From Nannocystis exedens (GTDB taxonomy: Bacteria; Myxococcota_A; Polyangia; Nannocystales; Nannocystaceae), in contig NZ_NETK01000001.1 of assembly GCF_002343915.1 (NCBI RefSeq), positions 682,001 through 746,000 on the forward strand: 64,000 nt of DNA. Reading direction: 5' to 3'. Under the pieces are notes generated by a model that was not told where the DNA came from, did no database searches, and saw nothing but the letters and a program-made list of their open reading frames with translations. Below, one piece after another: positions 44,045 through 56,512 of the stretch. Made by a program: the position numbers and the translations under genes. Position 1 is the stretch's first letter. Every line of letters starts with the position of its first letter.

Positions 44045-45529
44045 TTAAAAGAGCTTACGGCGTTTCGCGCTGGAGAGCACGCCGAGCTGCTCGCGGTACT
44101 TGGCGACCGTCCTCCGGGCGATGTCGATGCCTTCCTCCTGCAAGAGCTCGACGAGGCGCTGATCACTGTACGGATGAGCCTCGTCCTCGGCGTCGATGAG
44201 CTTCTTGATCCGCTCCTTCACCGCCTCGCTGGCGAGGTCGTCGCCGGTGGTGCGGCTGATGCCGGCGTTGAAGAAATACTTGAGCTCGAAGATGCCCTGC
44301 GGGGTGTGGACGTACTTGTTGGTCGTGACCCGCGAGACCGTCGACTCGTGCATCTCGATGTCCTCGGCGACATCCTTGAGGATCAGCGGCCGCAGGTGCT
44401 GCGGGCCGCGCTCGAAGAACTCGCGCTGGAACTTGAGGATGCTGCGCGTGACCTTGACGATGGTGCGCTGGCGCTGCTGGATCGAGCGGATGAGCCACTG
44501 CGCCGAGCGCATGCGCTCGTGGATGTACTCCTTGGCCTTGGGGTGCTCCCCCACGGCCTCTTTGTAGAGGCCGCTGATCCGCAGCCGCGGCAGGCCGTCG
44601 TCGTTCAGCGTGACCACGAACTCGTCGCCGACCTTGATGATGTACACGTCGGGCGTGATGTACTGCGGCGCCTCGACGCCGTAGGCCCGCGCCGGCCGCG
44701 GGTCCATGCCCATGATGACCTTGGTGGCCTCGTAGACCTCCTCGAGCGCCTCGCCGGTGTCGCGCGCGACGGCCTGGTAGTTGCGGATCTCGAGGTTGTG
44801 CAGGTGCTTGGCGATGATCGCCCGCACCAACGGGTCTTCGACGGGGTGCTCGGGGTGATTGGCCTGCACCCACAGGCACTCGGCGAGGTTGCGCGAGCCG
44901 ATCGCCACCGGGTCGAGCTGCTGGATCTTCCGCACCAGCATCTCGACCTTGAGCGTCGACACGCCGAGCTTGCGCGCGATCTGGGGGGCGCTCTCCTGCA
45001 AGTAACCCGCGGGCGACAGGCAGCGCACGATGTACTCGGCGACCTCCTCGCCGGTCTCGCCGAAGTTCGACAGGCGGACCTGCCACATCAGGTGCTCGGC
45101 GAGGGTCTCGGCGCGGGTCAGGGTCGCCTCGATCGAGGGGCCCTCCTCGTCCTCGTTGTTGGTGCGCGTCGTGCTCCCCGCCGACGGCGGCAAGTACTCC
45201 ATCGAGTCGGCGTAGGCCTCCCAGTCGGCGCCCTCCTTCGGCACCTCGTCGACCTTGACCTCGGGAGCGCTGCGATCCGGCTCCCCCCCCGCCGCCTCCT
45301 GCTGCGGCGCGTCGACCGCGTCCTGCAGCTCGACCGAGCTCACCGGCTCCTCGGCGCTGGTCCCGATCTCGTGCGCCTCCTCGAGCAACGGGTTCTCCAT
45401 CAGCTCGCTGCGCACCAGGTCGACCAGCTCGGGTCGGGACAACTGCAGCAGCTTGATCGCCTGCTGGAGCTGCGGCGTCATCACGAGCTGCGTGCTCATC
45501 CGCAGGTCTTGGCGCATCTGAAGTGCCAT
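44045..45529 (-). CDS. rpoN: RNA polymerase sigma-54 factor
   Basis: 494 residues. N-terminal Gln/Leu-rich activator region (QDLRMSTQLVMTPQLQQAIKLLQLSRPELVDLVRSEL), an acidic linker, core-binding domain, and near the C-terminus the RpoN box ARRTVAKYRE, followed by a short basic tail AKRRKLF. It directs core RNA polymerase to -24/-12 promoters and needs activators like the one at 13883-15589. The acidic linker (about 65-150) is long. A start at ATG 45529 gives a typical length. Confidence 0.96.
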   Translation of the reverse strand: MALQMRQDLRMSTQLVMTPQLQQAIKLLQLSRPELVDLVRSELMENPLLEEAHEIGTSAEEPVSSVELQDAVDAPQQEAAGGEPDRSAPEVKVDEVPKEGADWEAYADSMEYLPPSAGSTTRTNNEDEEGPSIEATLTRAETLAEHLMWQVRLSNFGETGEEVAEYIVRCLSPAGYLQESAPQIARKLGVSTLKVEMLVRKIQQLDPVAIGSRNLAECLWVQANHPEHPVEDPLVRAIIAKHLHNLEIRNYQAVARDTGEALEEVYEATKVIMGMDPRPARAYGVEAPQYITPDVYIIKVGDEFVVTLNDDGLPRLRISGLYKEAVGEHPKAKEYIHERMRSAQWLIRSIQQRQRTIVKVTRSILKFQREFFERGPQHLRPLILKDVAEDIEMHESTVSRVTTNKYVHTPQGIFELKYFFNAGISRTTGDDLASEAVKERIKKLIDAEDEAHPYSDQRLVELLQEEGIDIARRTVAKYREQLGVLSSAKRRKLF

Positions 45530-45730
45530 GGTCCCTCGTCTCGCTAAACCGGTAATTTAGCAGAGCGTACACCTGGAACCAACGGCGACGAGGCGGGTGG
45601 CCCCAGCACCCACCTCCACGCTCGCACGCGGTGACGCGCCGTTGATTTGGCGGCGCGCCTCGAATTGCAGCGCAAACGCCGGCCCGTCTCTCCGGGGCCG
45701 CGCGCGCCCCGGACCGAGCCGCCAGGGTCC

Positions 45731-47416
<1,686 letters not shown>

Positions 47417-47465
47417 CTAGCTCACGCGACCGCGCAGAAAGATCGTGCTCGACGGTCGTCCGCCG

Positions 47466-48977
<1,512 letters not shown>

Positions 48978-49022
48978 GGCAGAACGCCGGATCGGTAGCA
49001 CAAAACGCGGGACCGCGCGGCC

Positions 49023-49352
49023 TCAGCGATGCGTGCGCGCGGGCTGCCAGGGGCCGAGCGCTCCCTGCTGCTGCGGCGAGGTCTCGGGCTCGTGGGCCGC
49101 AGGAGCGTCGACGGCCGGGGCGGCGACCTCGGGCTTCATGGATCCTTCTTCATGCTCGCTGCCCTGCCCGCCCCCGGCGCTCGCGCGCCGCTCGGTCACC
49201 CCGATCGGCGTCGCCATCGGCGGGGGCGGCGGGGTCGGCCACAGCGGCGGCGGCGTCTTGTCGACGCAGCTCGCAAGAAGCAGGAGCGGCCCGAACAGCG
49301 CGACGAGCACCCCTGCGGTGCTGCGGCGCGAGCTCGGGCCGGACGATCGCAC
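49023..49352 (-). CDS. Small Pro-rich lipoprotein
   Basis: 109 residues from a GTG start. A lipoprotein signal ends in LLLASC, then a Pro-rich stretch (KTPPPLWPTPPPPPMATP) and a Gly/Glu/Ala tail. No domain. The GTG lies 10 bases after the rpoZ stop, so the two are probably co-transcribed. The exact start is inferred from the signal-peptide reading, since the frame stays open further upstream. Function unknown; a spacer or cell-envelope role is likely. Confidence 0.6.
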   Translation of the reverse strand: MRSSGPSSRRSTAGVLVALFGPLLLLASCVDKTPPPLWPTPPPPPMATPIGVTERRASAGGGQGSEHEEGSMKPEVAAPAVDAPAAHEPETSPQQQGALGPWQPARTHR

Positions 49353-49362
49353 GGGCTCCTCG

Positions 49363-49923
49363 CTACTCGTCGTCCTCTTCGGCCTCGCCGCCGGAGAGCT
49401 CCTCGTCGTCGAGGCCCGCGTCGTCGAGATCCTCGAGGCCGGCGGCGTCGTCGAGGTCGGGGGCCGGGCCCAGCTCCTCTTCCTCTTCGCCGGCTTCCTC
49501 GGTCTCGGTCTCGGTCTCCTCGACGTCGACGTTCTCGTCGCCCTCGGTGGTCTCGGGGGCCATGCCGACCTTCTCGAAGTCCGCCGTGAGCTCGGGGATG
49601 GTGTCACCCTCTTCCGACTCCTCCTCGCCCTCGATGACGCTGAAGGCCGCGGCCTCGAGGAAGGTGTTGTCGTTGCTGGTGAGCTTGAGCTTCTGGCGCT
49701 GCTCCTCGATGAAGTCGAGCATGACGCCGGTGATCTGCTCCTGGTAGCGGACCTGGCCGCCCTCGATCTCGCGGAGGGCGGTCACGGCCTGCTTGTTGTC
49801 GCAGACGACCTGGGCGGTGCCCTTGCCCTCCAGCAGCGCCCGAGCCCGGCGGGCGGCGAGGATCGTGAGGGCGAAGCGGTTGGGAATCAGCTCGAGGCAG
49901 TCTTCGACGGTGACGCGGGCCAT
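49363..49923 (-). CDS. rpoZ: RNA polymerase omega subunit with long acidic C-terminal extension
   Basis: 186 residues. The first 60 residues match RpoZ: MARVTVEDCLELIPNRFALTILAARRARALL, then NKQAVTALREIEGG. Omega is normally about 70-110 residues. Here residues 95-186 are dominated by Glu and Asp (EGEEESEEGD, VEETETETEEAGEEEEELG, EELSGGEAEEDDE) with no fold. Omega aids RNA polymerase assembly and, in some groups, the ppGpp response. The acidic tail could bind a basic partner or be a charge screen. Confidence 0.88.
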   Translation of the reverse strand: MARVTVEDCLELIPNRFALTILAARRARALLEGKGTAQVVCDNKQAVTALREIEGGQVRYQEQITGVMLDFIEEQRQKLKLTSNDNTFLEAAAFSVIEGEEESEEGDTIPELTADFEKVGMAPETTEGDENVDVEETETETEEAGEEEEELGPAPDLDDAAGLEDLDDAGLDDEELSGGEAEEDDE

Positions 49924-50021
49924 GGGGGGCGGAGTATGGGGGGAGAGGGGCGAAGGCGCAAGTCCCGGCCGGGCGGCTCAGAACGGCCGCCCTCGGCGAA
50001 GACCGCGGCGGCTCACATGAC

Positions 50022-50453
50022 TCACATCTCGATGAGGAGCTGCTGGCCGCGCTCGCGCAGGTCGAGCGTGTCGCGGACCCAGGCGATGAAGGCGGTGGCG
50101 TGCTCCCGGCGGAAGTTGAAGGCCTCGGCCAGGAACAGCAGCGCGTCCATCTCGCCGTCGACGATCTTGTTGTCGGCGAGGGCGGCGCAGACGGCCTGGT
50201 AGAACAGGAAGATCCGCGCCTCGCGGTGCTGGACCGACCGCGCCACGTTGGACAGGTCGGACGGGTGGGAGAACTCGCGCCGGACCAGGTCACGCTCCTC
50301 GGGGAGGAGCATCATCTGTCCCATCAGCTCCTCGACGAAGTGGCGCTCGCTGTCGGAGACCTGGTTGTCGCGGGATGCCATGATCGCCACGGCGCGGGCG
50401 ACAGCCACCTGCTCCTCGGGGGTGATGAGCTCTGCGATCGGGAAGTCGAGCAT
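50022..50453 (-). CDS. TerB-like helical protein
   Basis: 143 residues, all helical, with two similar halves. Features such as AIMASRDNQVSDSERHFVEELM and ALADNKIVDGEMDALLFLAEAF (acidic loops D/N-x-x-v-s/d-x-E) resemble the TerB/DjlA N-terminal fold, in which acidic loops are proposed to bind metal or partners. It is probably cytoplasmic. Function uncertain; tellurite-resistance labels in databases are often by fold only. Confidence 0.7.
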   Translation of the reverse strand: MLDFPIAELITPEEQVAVARAVAIMASRDNQVSDSERHFVEELMGQMMLLPEERDLVRREFSHPSDLSNVARSVQHREARIFLFYQAVCAALADNKIVDGEMDALLFLAEAFNFRREHATAFIAWVRDTLDLRERGQQLLIEM

Positions 50454-50617
50454 CCGCTTACTCCAGTCGGCCCAGGCTAACCCAAGTCCAAGGTCCTGGA
50501 TAGCCGGCGCGGGCGCGCGTCCGCGGGCCAGAAATCACTCGCCGCACGCGAGCGGACCGCGCGCCGCGACCGCGCGCGGAGTAGATCTCCCGCGCGGCGC
50601 GACGGCGGCCCGTGGAC

Positions 50618-52270
50618 TCACTCGGCGGCCTTGAGGCGATCCGGGCGGTGAAGCCAGCGGACGGCCGTGGGCTCGACGGCGCTGTCGCCCTCCGGCGCGC
50701 GCAAGGTGAGACGCTGCAGCTGACGACCGTCGAAGTCGGCCGGCAGCGGCGCGACGATGTTGAGGGTGGTGCCGTGCGGCCGGACGCTGACCTGGGCGGC
50801 CACCGGGGTGGTGCCGTCGGCGAACTCGAAGTCGACGGTGTGGGTGGCGCTGCGCGGGGCGTCGGCGGCGAGCGAGCCGGGCGCCGTCCACCACATCTCC
50901 TGGCCGTCGTCGATGGCGCCGAGGAGCAGGCCGCCCTCGCCCGGGTGATCGTCGTGGCCCGGCGCCGGCGCGCCCTCGAGGTCCCACGAGCTGAGGGTGC
51001 GGATCCGCTGGTAGGTCGCGTTCCACTGCCAGTCCGAGACCCACGTCGAGCCGCAGTAGCTCATGTAGTCGGAGTGCGTGCTCGGGTGACGCAGGCGGAT
51101 GTCCTGGATGCCGAAGCCCCACACGCCGATGACGCCGTTGGCGTGCGGGTAGGTGCCGTCGTTGCCCTGCGAGTTGCCGCCGGGGCACTCGATGTGGCGC
51201 CGGCCCTGGGTGTGGCCGATCTCGTGGACGAAGGTGTCCGCGGCGCCGCTGTTGAGCTGACCCGCGGCGGCCCGGCGCGAGGCGTCGGACTTGTCGGGCC
51301 CGGTGATGTCGGCGGCGAGGCCGACGGTGCAGCCCGAGGAGATGCCGCTGCCGCCGCCGATGCACTCGCCGCAGTTGTCGAACAGCCCGTAGTAGTAGAC
51401 GTTCGGGTCGGCGCCCTCGGCGGTGCGCAGCTGGCTCATCTCGCTGACGAGCCGCGACAGGCCCTGGTACGCGGTCATGTCGTAGGTCACCGGGTACGGC
51501 TCGTGGACGGTGAACTCGAGCGACTCGAGCGCGTTCTGCTGGAACAGCGCCTGCTTGAACTTGCTCTCGATCGCCGCGGGGTCGACCGTCGCCTGGCAGC
51601 CGCCGAAGTCGTAGGCGACCGGGACGAGGACGACGCGCATGTTGGCGACCGCGTTCTCGATGCCGACGAACGCGGTGCCGCTGTACGGCGCCTGCGGCGG
51701 CACGTCGCCTTCCGGGGTGTCCTCCTGGCCAGGTGCCGTCTCCCACAGGCTGATGCTGTACTTCAGGCCAGGTTGGACGTGCTCGGCCTTGACGCCGAAC
51801 GAGAAGGTGCTGGTGATGTCGGAGTCGCGCGAGTCGTTCTCGACCAGCATCTTGGCCGTGTAGACCTTGTCGACCCCGCCGCCGGTGAGGTGGAGCCGCG
51901 CCTCGAGCTCGCGCGGCACCCAGCCCTCGGGCAGCTTGAAGTAGGCGCGGACCAGGGTGTCGCGCCGCGCCGGCAGGTAGGCCACGCGATCGGCCCCGGG
52001 GACCTCGGCGCCGTCCTTGCCGATCGCCACCGCCACGCCCGAGTTGGCCTCGACGCGGTCGATGACGATCCCGCCGCGCGCCGGGAACGGCTCGAACGGC
52101 TCGCCCGTGGTCGGCTCGGCGGTGGTGTCACCGCCGGTCGAGTCGTCGCTGGTGGCGCTCGTGGCGGTCGTGTCGGGCGCTTCCGTACCCGAGGCACCGC
52201 CGTCGTCCGAACACGCGGACGCGACCGACAGACAGAGGAGAGGCGCGAGAGCGATGGAGGAGCGCAGCAT
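50618..52270 (-). CDS. Secreted zinc metalloprotease lipoprotein
   Basis: 550 residues. Lipobox LSVASAC and a Ser/Thr/Gly/Asp/Glu linker to about 60. A beta-rich domain (60-200) precedes a metzincin-like catalytic site HEIGHTQGRRH (His349, Glu350, His353, His359) with a Met-turn DYMSYCG later. Many Cys pairs (CGECIGGGSGISSGC) suggest disulfides. It probably acts on the outside of the cell as an endopeptidase, perhaps in predation. A patch near 51728-51780 contains relatives of the dispersed motif. It ends near 50618 after a beta-rich tail. Confidence 0.85.
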   Translation of the reverse strand: MLRSSIALAPLLCLSVASACSDDGGASGTEAPDTTATSATSDDSTGGDTTAEPTTGEPFEPFPARGGIVIDRVEANSGVAVAIGKDGAEVPGADRVAYLPARRDTLVRAYFKLPEGWVPRELEARLHLTGGGVDKVYTAKMLVENDSRDSDITSTFSFGVKAEHVQPGLKYSISLWETAPGQEDTPEGDVPPQAPYSGTAFVGIENAVANMRVVLVPVAYDFGGCQATVDPAAIESKFKQALFQQNALESLEFTVHEPYPVTYDMTAYQGLSRLVSEMSQLRTAEGADPNVYYYGLFDNCGECIGGGSGISSGCTVGLAADITGPDKSDASRRAAAGQLNSGAADTFVHEIGHTQGRRHIECPGGNSQGNDGTYPHANGVIGVWGFGIQDIRLRHPSTHSDYMSYCGSTWVSDWQWNATYQRIRTLSSWDLEGAPAPGHDDHPGEGGLLLGAIDDGQEMWWTAPGSLAADAPRSATHTVDFEFADGTTPVAAQVSVRPHGTTLNIVAPLPADFDGRQLQRLTLRAPEGDSAVEPTAVRWLHRPDRLKAAE

Positions 52271-52483
52271 GTTTCGGAACTTACGTTTTTTTTATGGGCC
52301 TCTCAACTCGCAAAACCCCGGCGGTCCGGGAAAAGCACGCGCGAAACGTGTGAGTCAGCGCGCGATCGCGCCGTTGACAATCGCGCGCCCGAAAGCGCAG
52401 TAAGGCCCTCGCCTCGCCCGAAACAGGTCCGAGGCGCGCTGCTTGACAAGCCATCCACGCACGCGGTCGGGCTGGATCTCCAG

Positions 52484-52662
52484 CCCGGTTCGAAGAGGGA
52501 AATCGGTGCGGTGCCTCGACTCACGTCGTCGGCGCCCAGTCCGATGCGGCTCCCGCCACTGTGAACGGCGACGAGACCGGCGACCCCGCAAAGGGGACCA
52601 CTGCGGCCATGGGCCGTGGGAAGGCGCCGGTCGAGGATGACCCGTGAGCCAGGAGACCTGCC
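52484..52662 (+). promoter_or_regulatory. Cobalamin (B12) riboswitch
   Basis: Canonical conserved blocks in order: AAGAGGGAATCGGTG at about 52492-52508, CTCCCGCCACTGTGA at 52550-52564, CCACTGCGG with GGGAAGG, and the closing GAGCCAGGAGACCTGCC at 52646-52662, with GATGACCCG just before it. These are the hallmark L5-L13 and P2-P6 elements of the adenosylcobalamin aptamer. It precedes a TonB receptor and B12 transport genes, so high B12 should turn the operon off. A likely expression platform is the GC-rich inverted repeat around 52664-52698. No T-tract is visible, so control could be at translation or by Rho. Confidence 0.95.
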
Positions 52663-52888
52663 GCGTGCCACGTCCGCCCGCGCCGTTCGGCCCGTGGCGG
52701 GAGGTCGCGGGAGTTCGACCTCGGGCGCGTTCGCGTGGCCCCGCTCCTGCGATCCGCATGCACGGCTGCGGCCGTGACGGCTCTCGGACCCGAGAGCCTG
52801 GTGAGACGGGAGTTCACTCGCCATCGCACTCGCCCCCTTCATACCGGGCCTCCGCGGCCTCGTCCGTGCCGCCGTCGCGGCGTTCGTC

Positions 52889-55249
52889 GTGATCCCGAGC
52901 GCCGCCGCGCGCGGCTCGGCGAGCCGCGACGGCCGGAGCGCGAGCGATGGCGCCGAGTCGGCCGGCGCCGCGCTTCGTCATGAAGAAGAGGCCGCGCGGA
53001 GCACCGACCCGACGCGCGCGGGAGACGGGGCCACCGACGCGACGCGAGCCGGAGACGGGGCCGCCGCGGCCGGCCCGGCGAAGCACCGCGAGCCCGCCGC
53101 GCGGCCCTCCCCTGCCGGCCGCGCTCGCGGCCGCGCGGGGCCGTACCGCACGGTGGTGCGCGCCGGCGACGGCGACGGCCTCGACGCCCAGCGCCGCCTC
53201 GACGCCCAGCGGCCGGGGTTTCACACCGCGATCGAGCTGGCCGCCGAGCGCGGGGCACGGTCGGCCGACGGCCTGCCGGAGATCCTCGCGCGCAGCGCCG
53301 GCGCCACCGTGCGCAGCCTCGGCGGCCTCGGGCAGTACTCGGCGCTGTCGCTGCGCGGCTCCTCGGCCCAGCAGGTCGCGCTGTTCCTCGACGGCGTGCC
53401 GCTGTCGGCCGGCAGCGGCGGCGTCGTCAACCTCGCCGACCTGCCGCTCGACGCCCTCGGCGCCGTCACCATCTACCGCGGCCTGGTGCCGATCGCCTAC
53501 GGCGGGGCCGCGCTCGGCGGCGCCGTCGACCTCGGCTCCGACCTGCGCTGCGCCCCCGCCCCGCGCCTGCGCGCGGTCGTCGGCGCCGGCTCGTTCGCCG
53601 CCCGTGAGGCCCGCGTCGGCGCCACCGTCCCGCTCGTGGCGCGCTCTTCGAGACATGCCCGATCGGGCATGCCCCGAAAGACATCTGCGGCGCACTGCCT
53701 CGACGTGCGCGCCGGCTACACCGGCTCGGCCGGCGACTTCCGCTTCCACAACATCGGCGAGACCCCGCTCGACCCGAGCGACGACCGCCTCGACCGCCGC
53801 GTCAACAACGGCTACGACCGCGCCCTGGCCCAGGTGGCCGTCCACGGCCGGGTCGGCGACCTGCGCTACAGCGTGCAGGAGCTGGTGTTCGTCAAGGAGC
53901 AGGGCGTGCCGAGCATGGCCACCGGAGCCCAGGCGCGGCACACCCGGCTGGGGACGGTGGCGGCGCGGACGGTCGCGCGCGTCCGCCGAACCTGGCCCGC
54001 AGGACATGTCGAGGGCGTGTTCGGCGTGCTCGCCGAGCAGGTCCGCTTCCGCGACCCGGCCGGCGAGATCGGCCTCGCCCGCGACGACCAGCGCACCCGC
54101 GCGCTCGACCTCTACGCCTCGCCGCGCGGCCGCGTCGGCGTGTGGCGCGGCGCCGAGATCGGCCTGGTCGCCGACGTGCGCGGCGAGCTCGTCCGCGTCG
54201 ACGAGCGGGCCGCCTCGACCGGGCCGCTCGGGGCCACCGGCGACGCCGATCGCCGGCGCGTCGCCGGCGGCCTCGGGCTCGAGCTCGACCAGCGCCTGCT
54301 CGCCGGGCGCCTGCAGCTCGCCCCCGCGGTGCGGCTCGACGTCCTCCGCAGCGCCTTCGCCGTGCCCGCGGGCCAGGGCGAGCAGAGCGACGAGGGCCGC
54401 GATCACACCAGTTTCGGCGTCTCGCCGCGGCTCGGCATGCGTCTGTCTCTTCGGCCAGGTATCAGCCTGCGCGCCAGCGCCGGCCGCTACTTCCGCCCGC
54501 CGACCCTCGTCGAGCTGTTCGGCGATCGCGGCTACGCCGTCGGCAACGAGGGCCTCCGCCCCGAGCGCGGCACCGGCCTCGACGGCGGCCTCGTCGTCGG
54601 CACCCCGCCCGCGCGCACCAGCCTGTACGCCCACGCGGCCGGGTTCGTCACCTGGTCCGAGGACCTGATCGCGTGGACGCAGACCGGCCCTTACTTGCGG
54701 CCGACCAACCTCGATCGCGCCCGCGTCGCCGGCCTCGAGGCCGCGGCCGCGCTGCGCCTGCTCGGCGGCGACCTCGAGCTGCGCGGCAACTACACCCTGC
54801 TCGCCACCCGCAACGGCAGCGCCGAGCCGTCGATGCGCGGCCAGCCGCTGCCGGGTCGCCCGCGCCACGAGCTGTTCGTGCAGGTCGTCGCCGGCCACGC
54901 CTACGACCTCCGCGGCCGCGAGTTCTTCCCGCGCCTCGGCGCCACCTTCGAGCACGCCGCGCGGACCTTCCTCGATCCGAGCGGCCGCTTCGAGGTCCCG
55001 GCGCGCACCCTCGTCGGCGCCTTCCTCGAGCTGCACCTGCTGCAGCGGATCCACCTCGCCCTCGAGGTCCGCAACTTGCTCGGCGCCCGCGTCGCCGCCT
55101 GGCGCCCCCCGGTCGCCGGCGGCCCGACGGTGACCGTCCCGATCAGCGACTTCTTCTTCTTCCCGCTCCCCGGCACCAGCCTCTGGACCACCCTGCGCGT
55201 CGACCTCCAGCCCTCGCGCCGCCCGCGAACCACCGAGAGACCGTCATGA
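52889..55249 (+). CDS. btuB: TonB-dependent B12 receptor (BtuB-like)
   Basis: 786 residues from the first canonical (GTG) start. A plug domain (about 110-235) shows LPEILARSAGATVRSLGGLGQYSALSLRG, VALFLDGVPLSAGSGG, VTIYRGLVPIAYGGAALGGAVDL, then barrel strands to the C-terminus. It imports corrinoids across the outer membrane using TonB. The GTG start gives no signal peptide. The same frame upstream reads ALAPFIPGLRGLVRAAVAAFVVIPSAAA, a good signal, which would start at ATC 52823 (GGGAG 10 bases upstream) or ATA 52841. A perfect 18-base palindrome of the dispersed family sits inside (53654-53671), and more patches occur near 53993 and 54445. The stop overlaps the next gene by ATGA. Confidence 0.85.
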   Translation: MIPSAAARGSASRDGRSASDGAESAGAALRHEEEAARSTDPTRAGDGATDATRAGDGAAAAGPAKHREPAARPSPAGRARGRAGPYRTVVRAGDGDGLDAQRRLDAQRPGFHTAIELAAERGARSADGLPEILARSAGATVRSLGGLGQYSALSLRGSSAQQVALFLDGVPLSAGSGGVVNLADLPLDALGAVTIYRGLVPIAYGGAALGGAVDLGSDLRCAPAPRLRAVVGAGSFAAREARVGATVPLVARSSRHARSGMPRKTSAAHCLDVRAGYTGSAGDFRFHNIGETPLDPSDDRLDRRVNNGYDRALAQVAVHGRVGDLRYSVQELVFVKEQGVPSMATGAQARHTRLGTVAARTVARVRRTWPAGHVEGVFGVLAEQVRFRDPAGEIGLARDDQRTRALDLYASPRGRVGVWRGAEIGLVADVRGELVRVDERAASTGPLGATGDADRRRVAGGLGLELDQRLLAGRLQLAPAVRLDVLRSAFAVPAGQGEQSDEGRDHTSFGVSPRLGMRLSLRPGISLRASAGRYFRPPTLVELFGDRGYAVGNEGLRPERGTGLDGGLVVGTPPARTSLYAHAAGFVTWSEDLIAWTQTGPYLRPTNLDRARVAGLEAAAALRLLGGDLELRGNYTLLATRNGSAEPSMRGQPLPGRPRHELFVQVVAGHAYDLRGREFFPRLGATFEHAARTFLDPSGRFEVPARTLVGAFLELHLLQRIHLALEVRNLLGARVAAWRPPVAGGPTVTVPISDFFFFPLPGTSLWTTLRVDLQPSRRPRTTERPS

Positions 55250-56499
55250 TCAGCCGCCCCGCCCTCCTCACCACCGCCCTCGCCCTCGCCGCCTGCAACC
55301 CCTCCAAGGGCGACACCGACACCGACACCGACGCCGACACCGACACCGGCACCGATACCGAAGGACATGGCACGACGGACATGTCCCCGACGACAGGCGA
55401 GGCGCCGGTGGTCGTCGAGCTCGACGCGCCGTGCGACTTCGGGCCCGACGACGCGAGCGAGCTGGCGCTGGTGACCAACGACTTCGTGACGCCGGCCGGG
55501 CTCGGCCGGGTGGACGCGGGCGACCTCGCCGTCACCGCCGACATCCTGCCGGCGACCACCGACACCGTCCTCGGCGCCACCGGCGACTGGCTGGTCATGG
55601 TCCACCGCTTCGGCCACAACCGCATCGACGTGGTCGACCGCGCCGGCGAGTGGCTGCTGCGCGGCTCGGTCGACGTCACCCACCCCGCCTCGGACGATCC
55701 CAACCCGCAGGGCGTCACCTTCGCCGCCGACGGCCTCGCCTACGTGCCGCTGTTCGCGGCGCCGGCGGTCCAGATCTACGACTTCTCCGCGGCCGACTCG
55801 TCGACCTGGTTGCAGGGCGAGATCGACCTGTCGCCGGTCGCCGACGCCGACGGCAGCCCCGAGGCCGGGGTCGCGCTCGCCTGCGGCGGGGTGCTGTTCG
55901 TCGGCGTCCAGCGCCTCGTCGACTTCGCGCCGGTCGACAACAGCTACCTCGTCGCCGTCGACCTCGCCGCGCGCGCCGTCCTCGACCTCGACGCCGCGAC
56001 CGAGGGCACCCAGGGCATCGCGCTGCTCGGCCCCTACCCCAAGCAGATCCGCCGCGACCCGGCCGACGCCGCCGGCCACACCGCGCTGGTCCTGACCTCC
56101 GGCGTCGAGCGCGTCGACCTGTCCCGCGGGACCGCCGAGTGGGCGGTCGCGCCCGAAGTGCTCGCGGAGGCCGGGATCGACGGCTTCGACCCGCAGGCGT
56201 TCGTGCTCGCGCAGGGCGGCGCCTCGATCTTCCTCGCCGCCACCGACGGCGAGTTCCCGGCCGCCGCCGTGTTCCACGTCGGCCTCGACGGCGGCGAGCC
56301 GGCCGCGCCGGTCAAGGTGATGGAGGGCCTGAACTCCGGCGAGAAGATGCTCGAGCGGGTCGGCGGCTTCCTGTGGATCGGCGACGCCGACCCGGCCGAC
56401 CCGCGCGTCCGCGTCTACGACCCCGCCACCCAGAACGAGCTGCAGGGCGACGGGCTCAAGACCGCGGTCGCCCCGTGGACCTTCATCCCCCTGCCCTGA
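55246..56499 (+). CDS. Lipoprotein A of a tandem pair, propeller-like, candidate B12-binding
   Basis: 417 residues. Lipobox ALAAC; a long Asp/Thr linker (DTDTDTDADTDTGTDTEG) follows, then a beta-rich body with propeller-type repeats. It shares blocks with the next gene: PVADADGSPEAG, CGGVLFVGV, DPADAAGHTALVLTSGVERVDL and a C-terminal WIGDADPADPRVRVYDPAT. Overlaps the btuB stop by four bases (ATGA). Position in a riboswitch-controlled operon between the TonB receptor and BtuF suggests a role in capturing cobalamin at the cell surface, like BtuG of Bacteroides (a seven-bladed propeller lipoprotein), but sequence similarity to BtuG cannot be judged here. Confidence 0.75.
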   Translation: MISRPALLTTALALAACNPSKGDTDTDTDADTDTGTDTEGHGTTDMSPTTGEAPVVVELDAPCDFGPDDASELALVTNDFVTPAGLGRVDAGDLAVTADILPATTDTVLGATGDWLVMVHRFGHNRIDVVDRAGEWLLRGSVDVTHPASDDPNPQGVTFAADGLAYVPLFAAPAVQIYDFSAADSSTWLQGEIDLSPVADADGSPEAGVALACGGVLFVGVQRLVDFAPVDNSYLVAVDLAARAVLDLDAATEGTQGIALLGPYPKQIRRDPADAAGHTALVLTSGVERVDLSRGTAEWAVAPEVLAEAGIDGFDPQAFVLAQGGASIFLAATDGEFPAAAVFHVGLDGGEPAAPVKVMEGLNSGEKMLERVGGFLWIGDADPADPRVRVYDPATQNELQGDGLKTAVAPWTFIPLP

Positions 56500-56512
56500 G
56501 AGCCAGGTCCTC

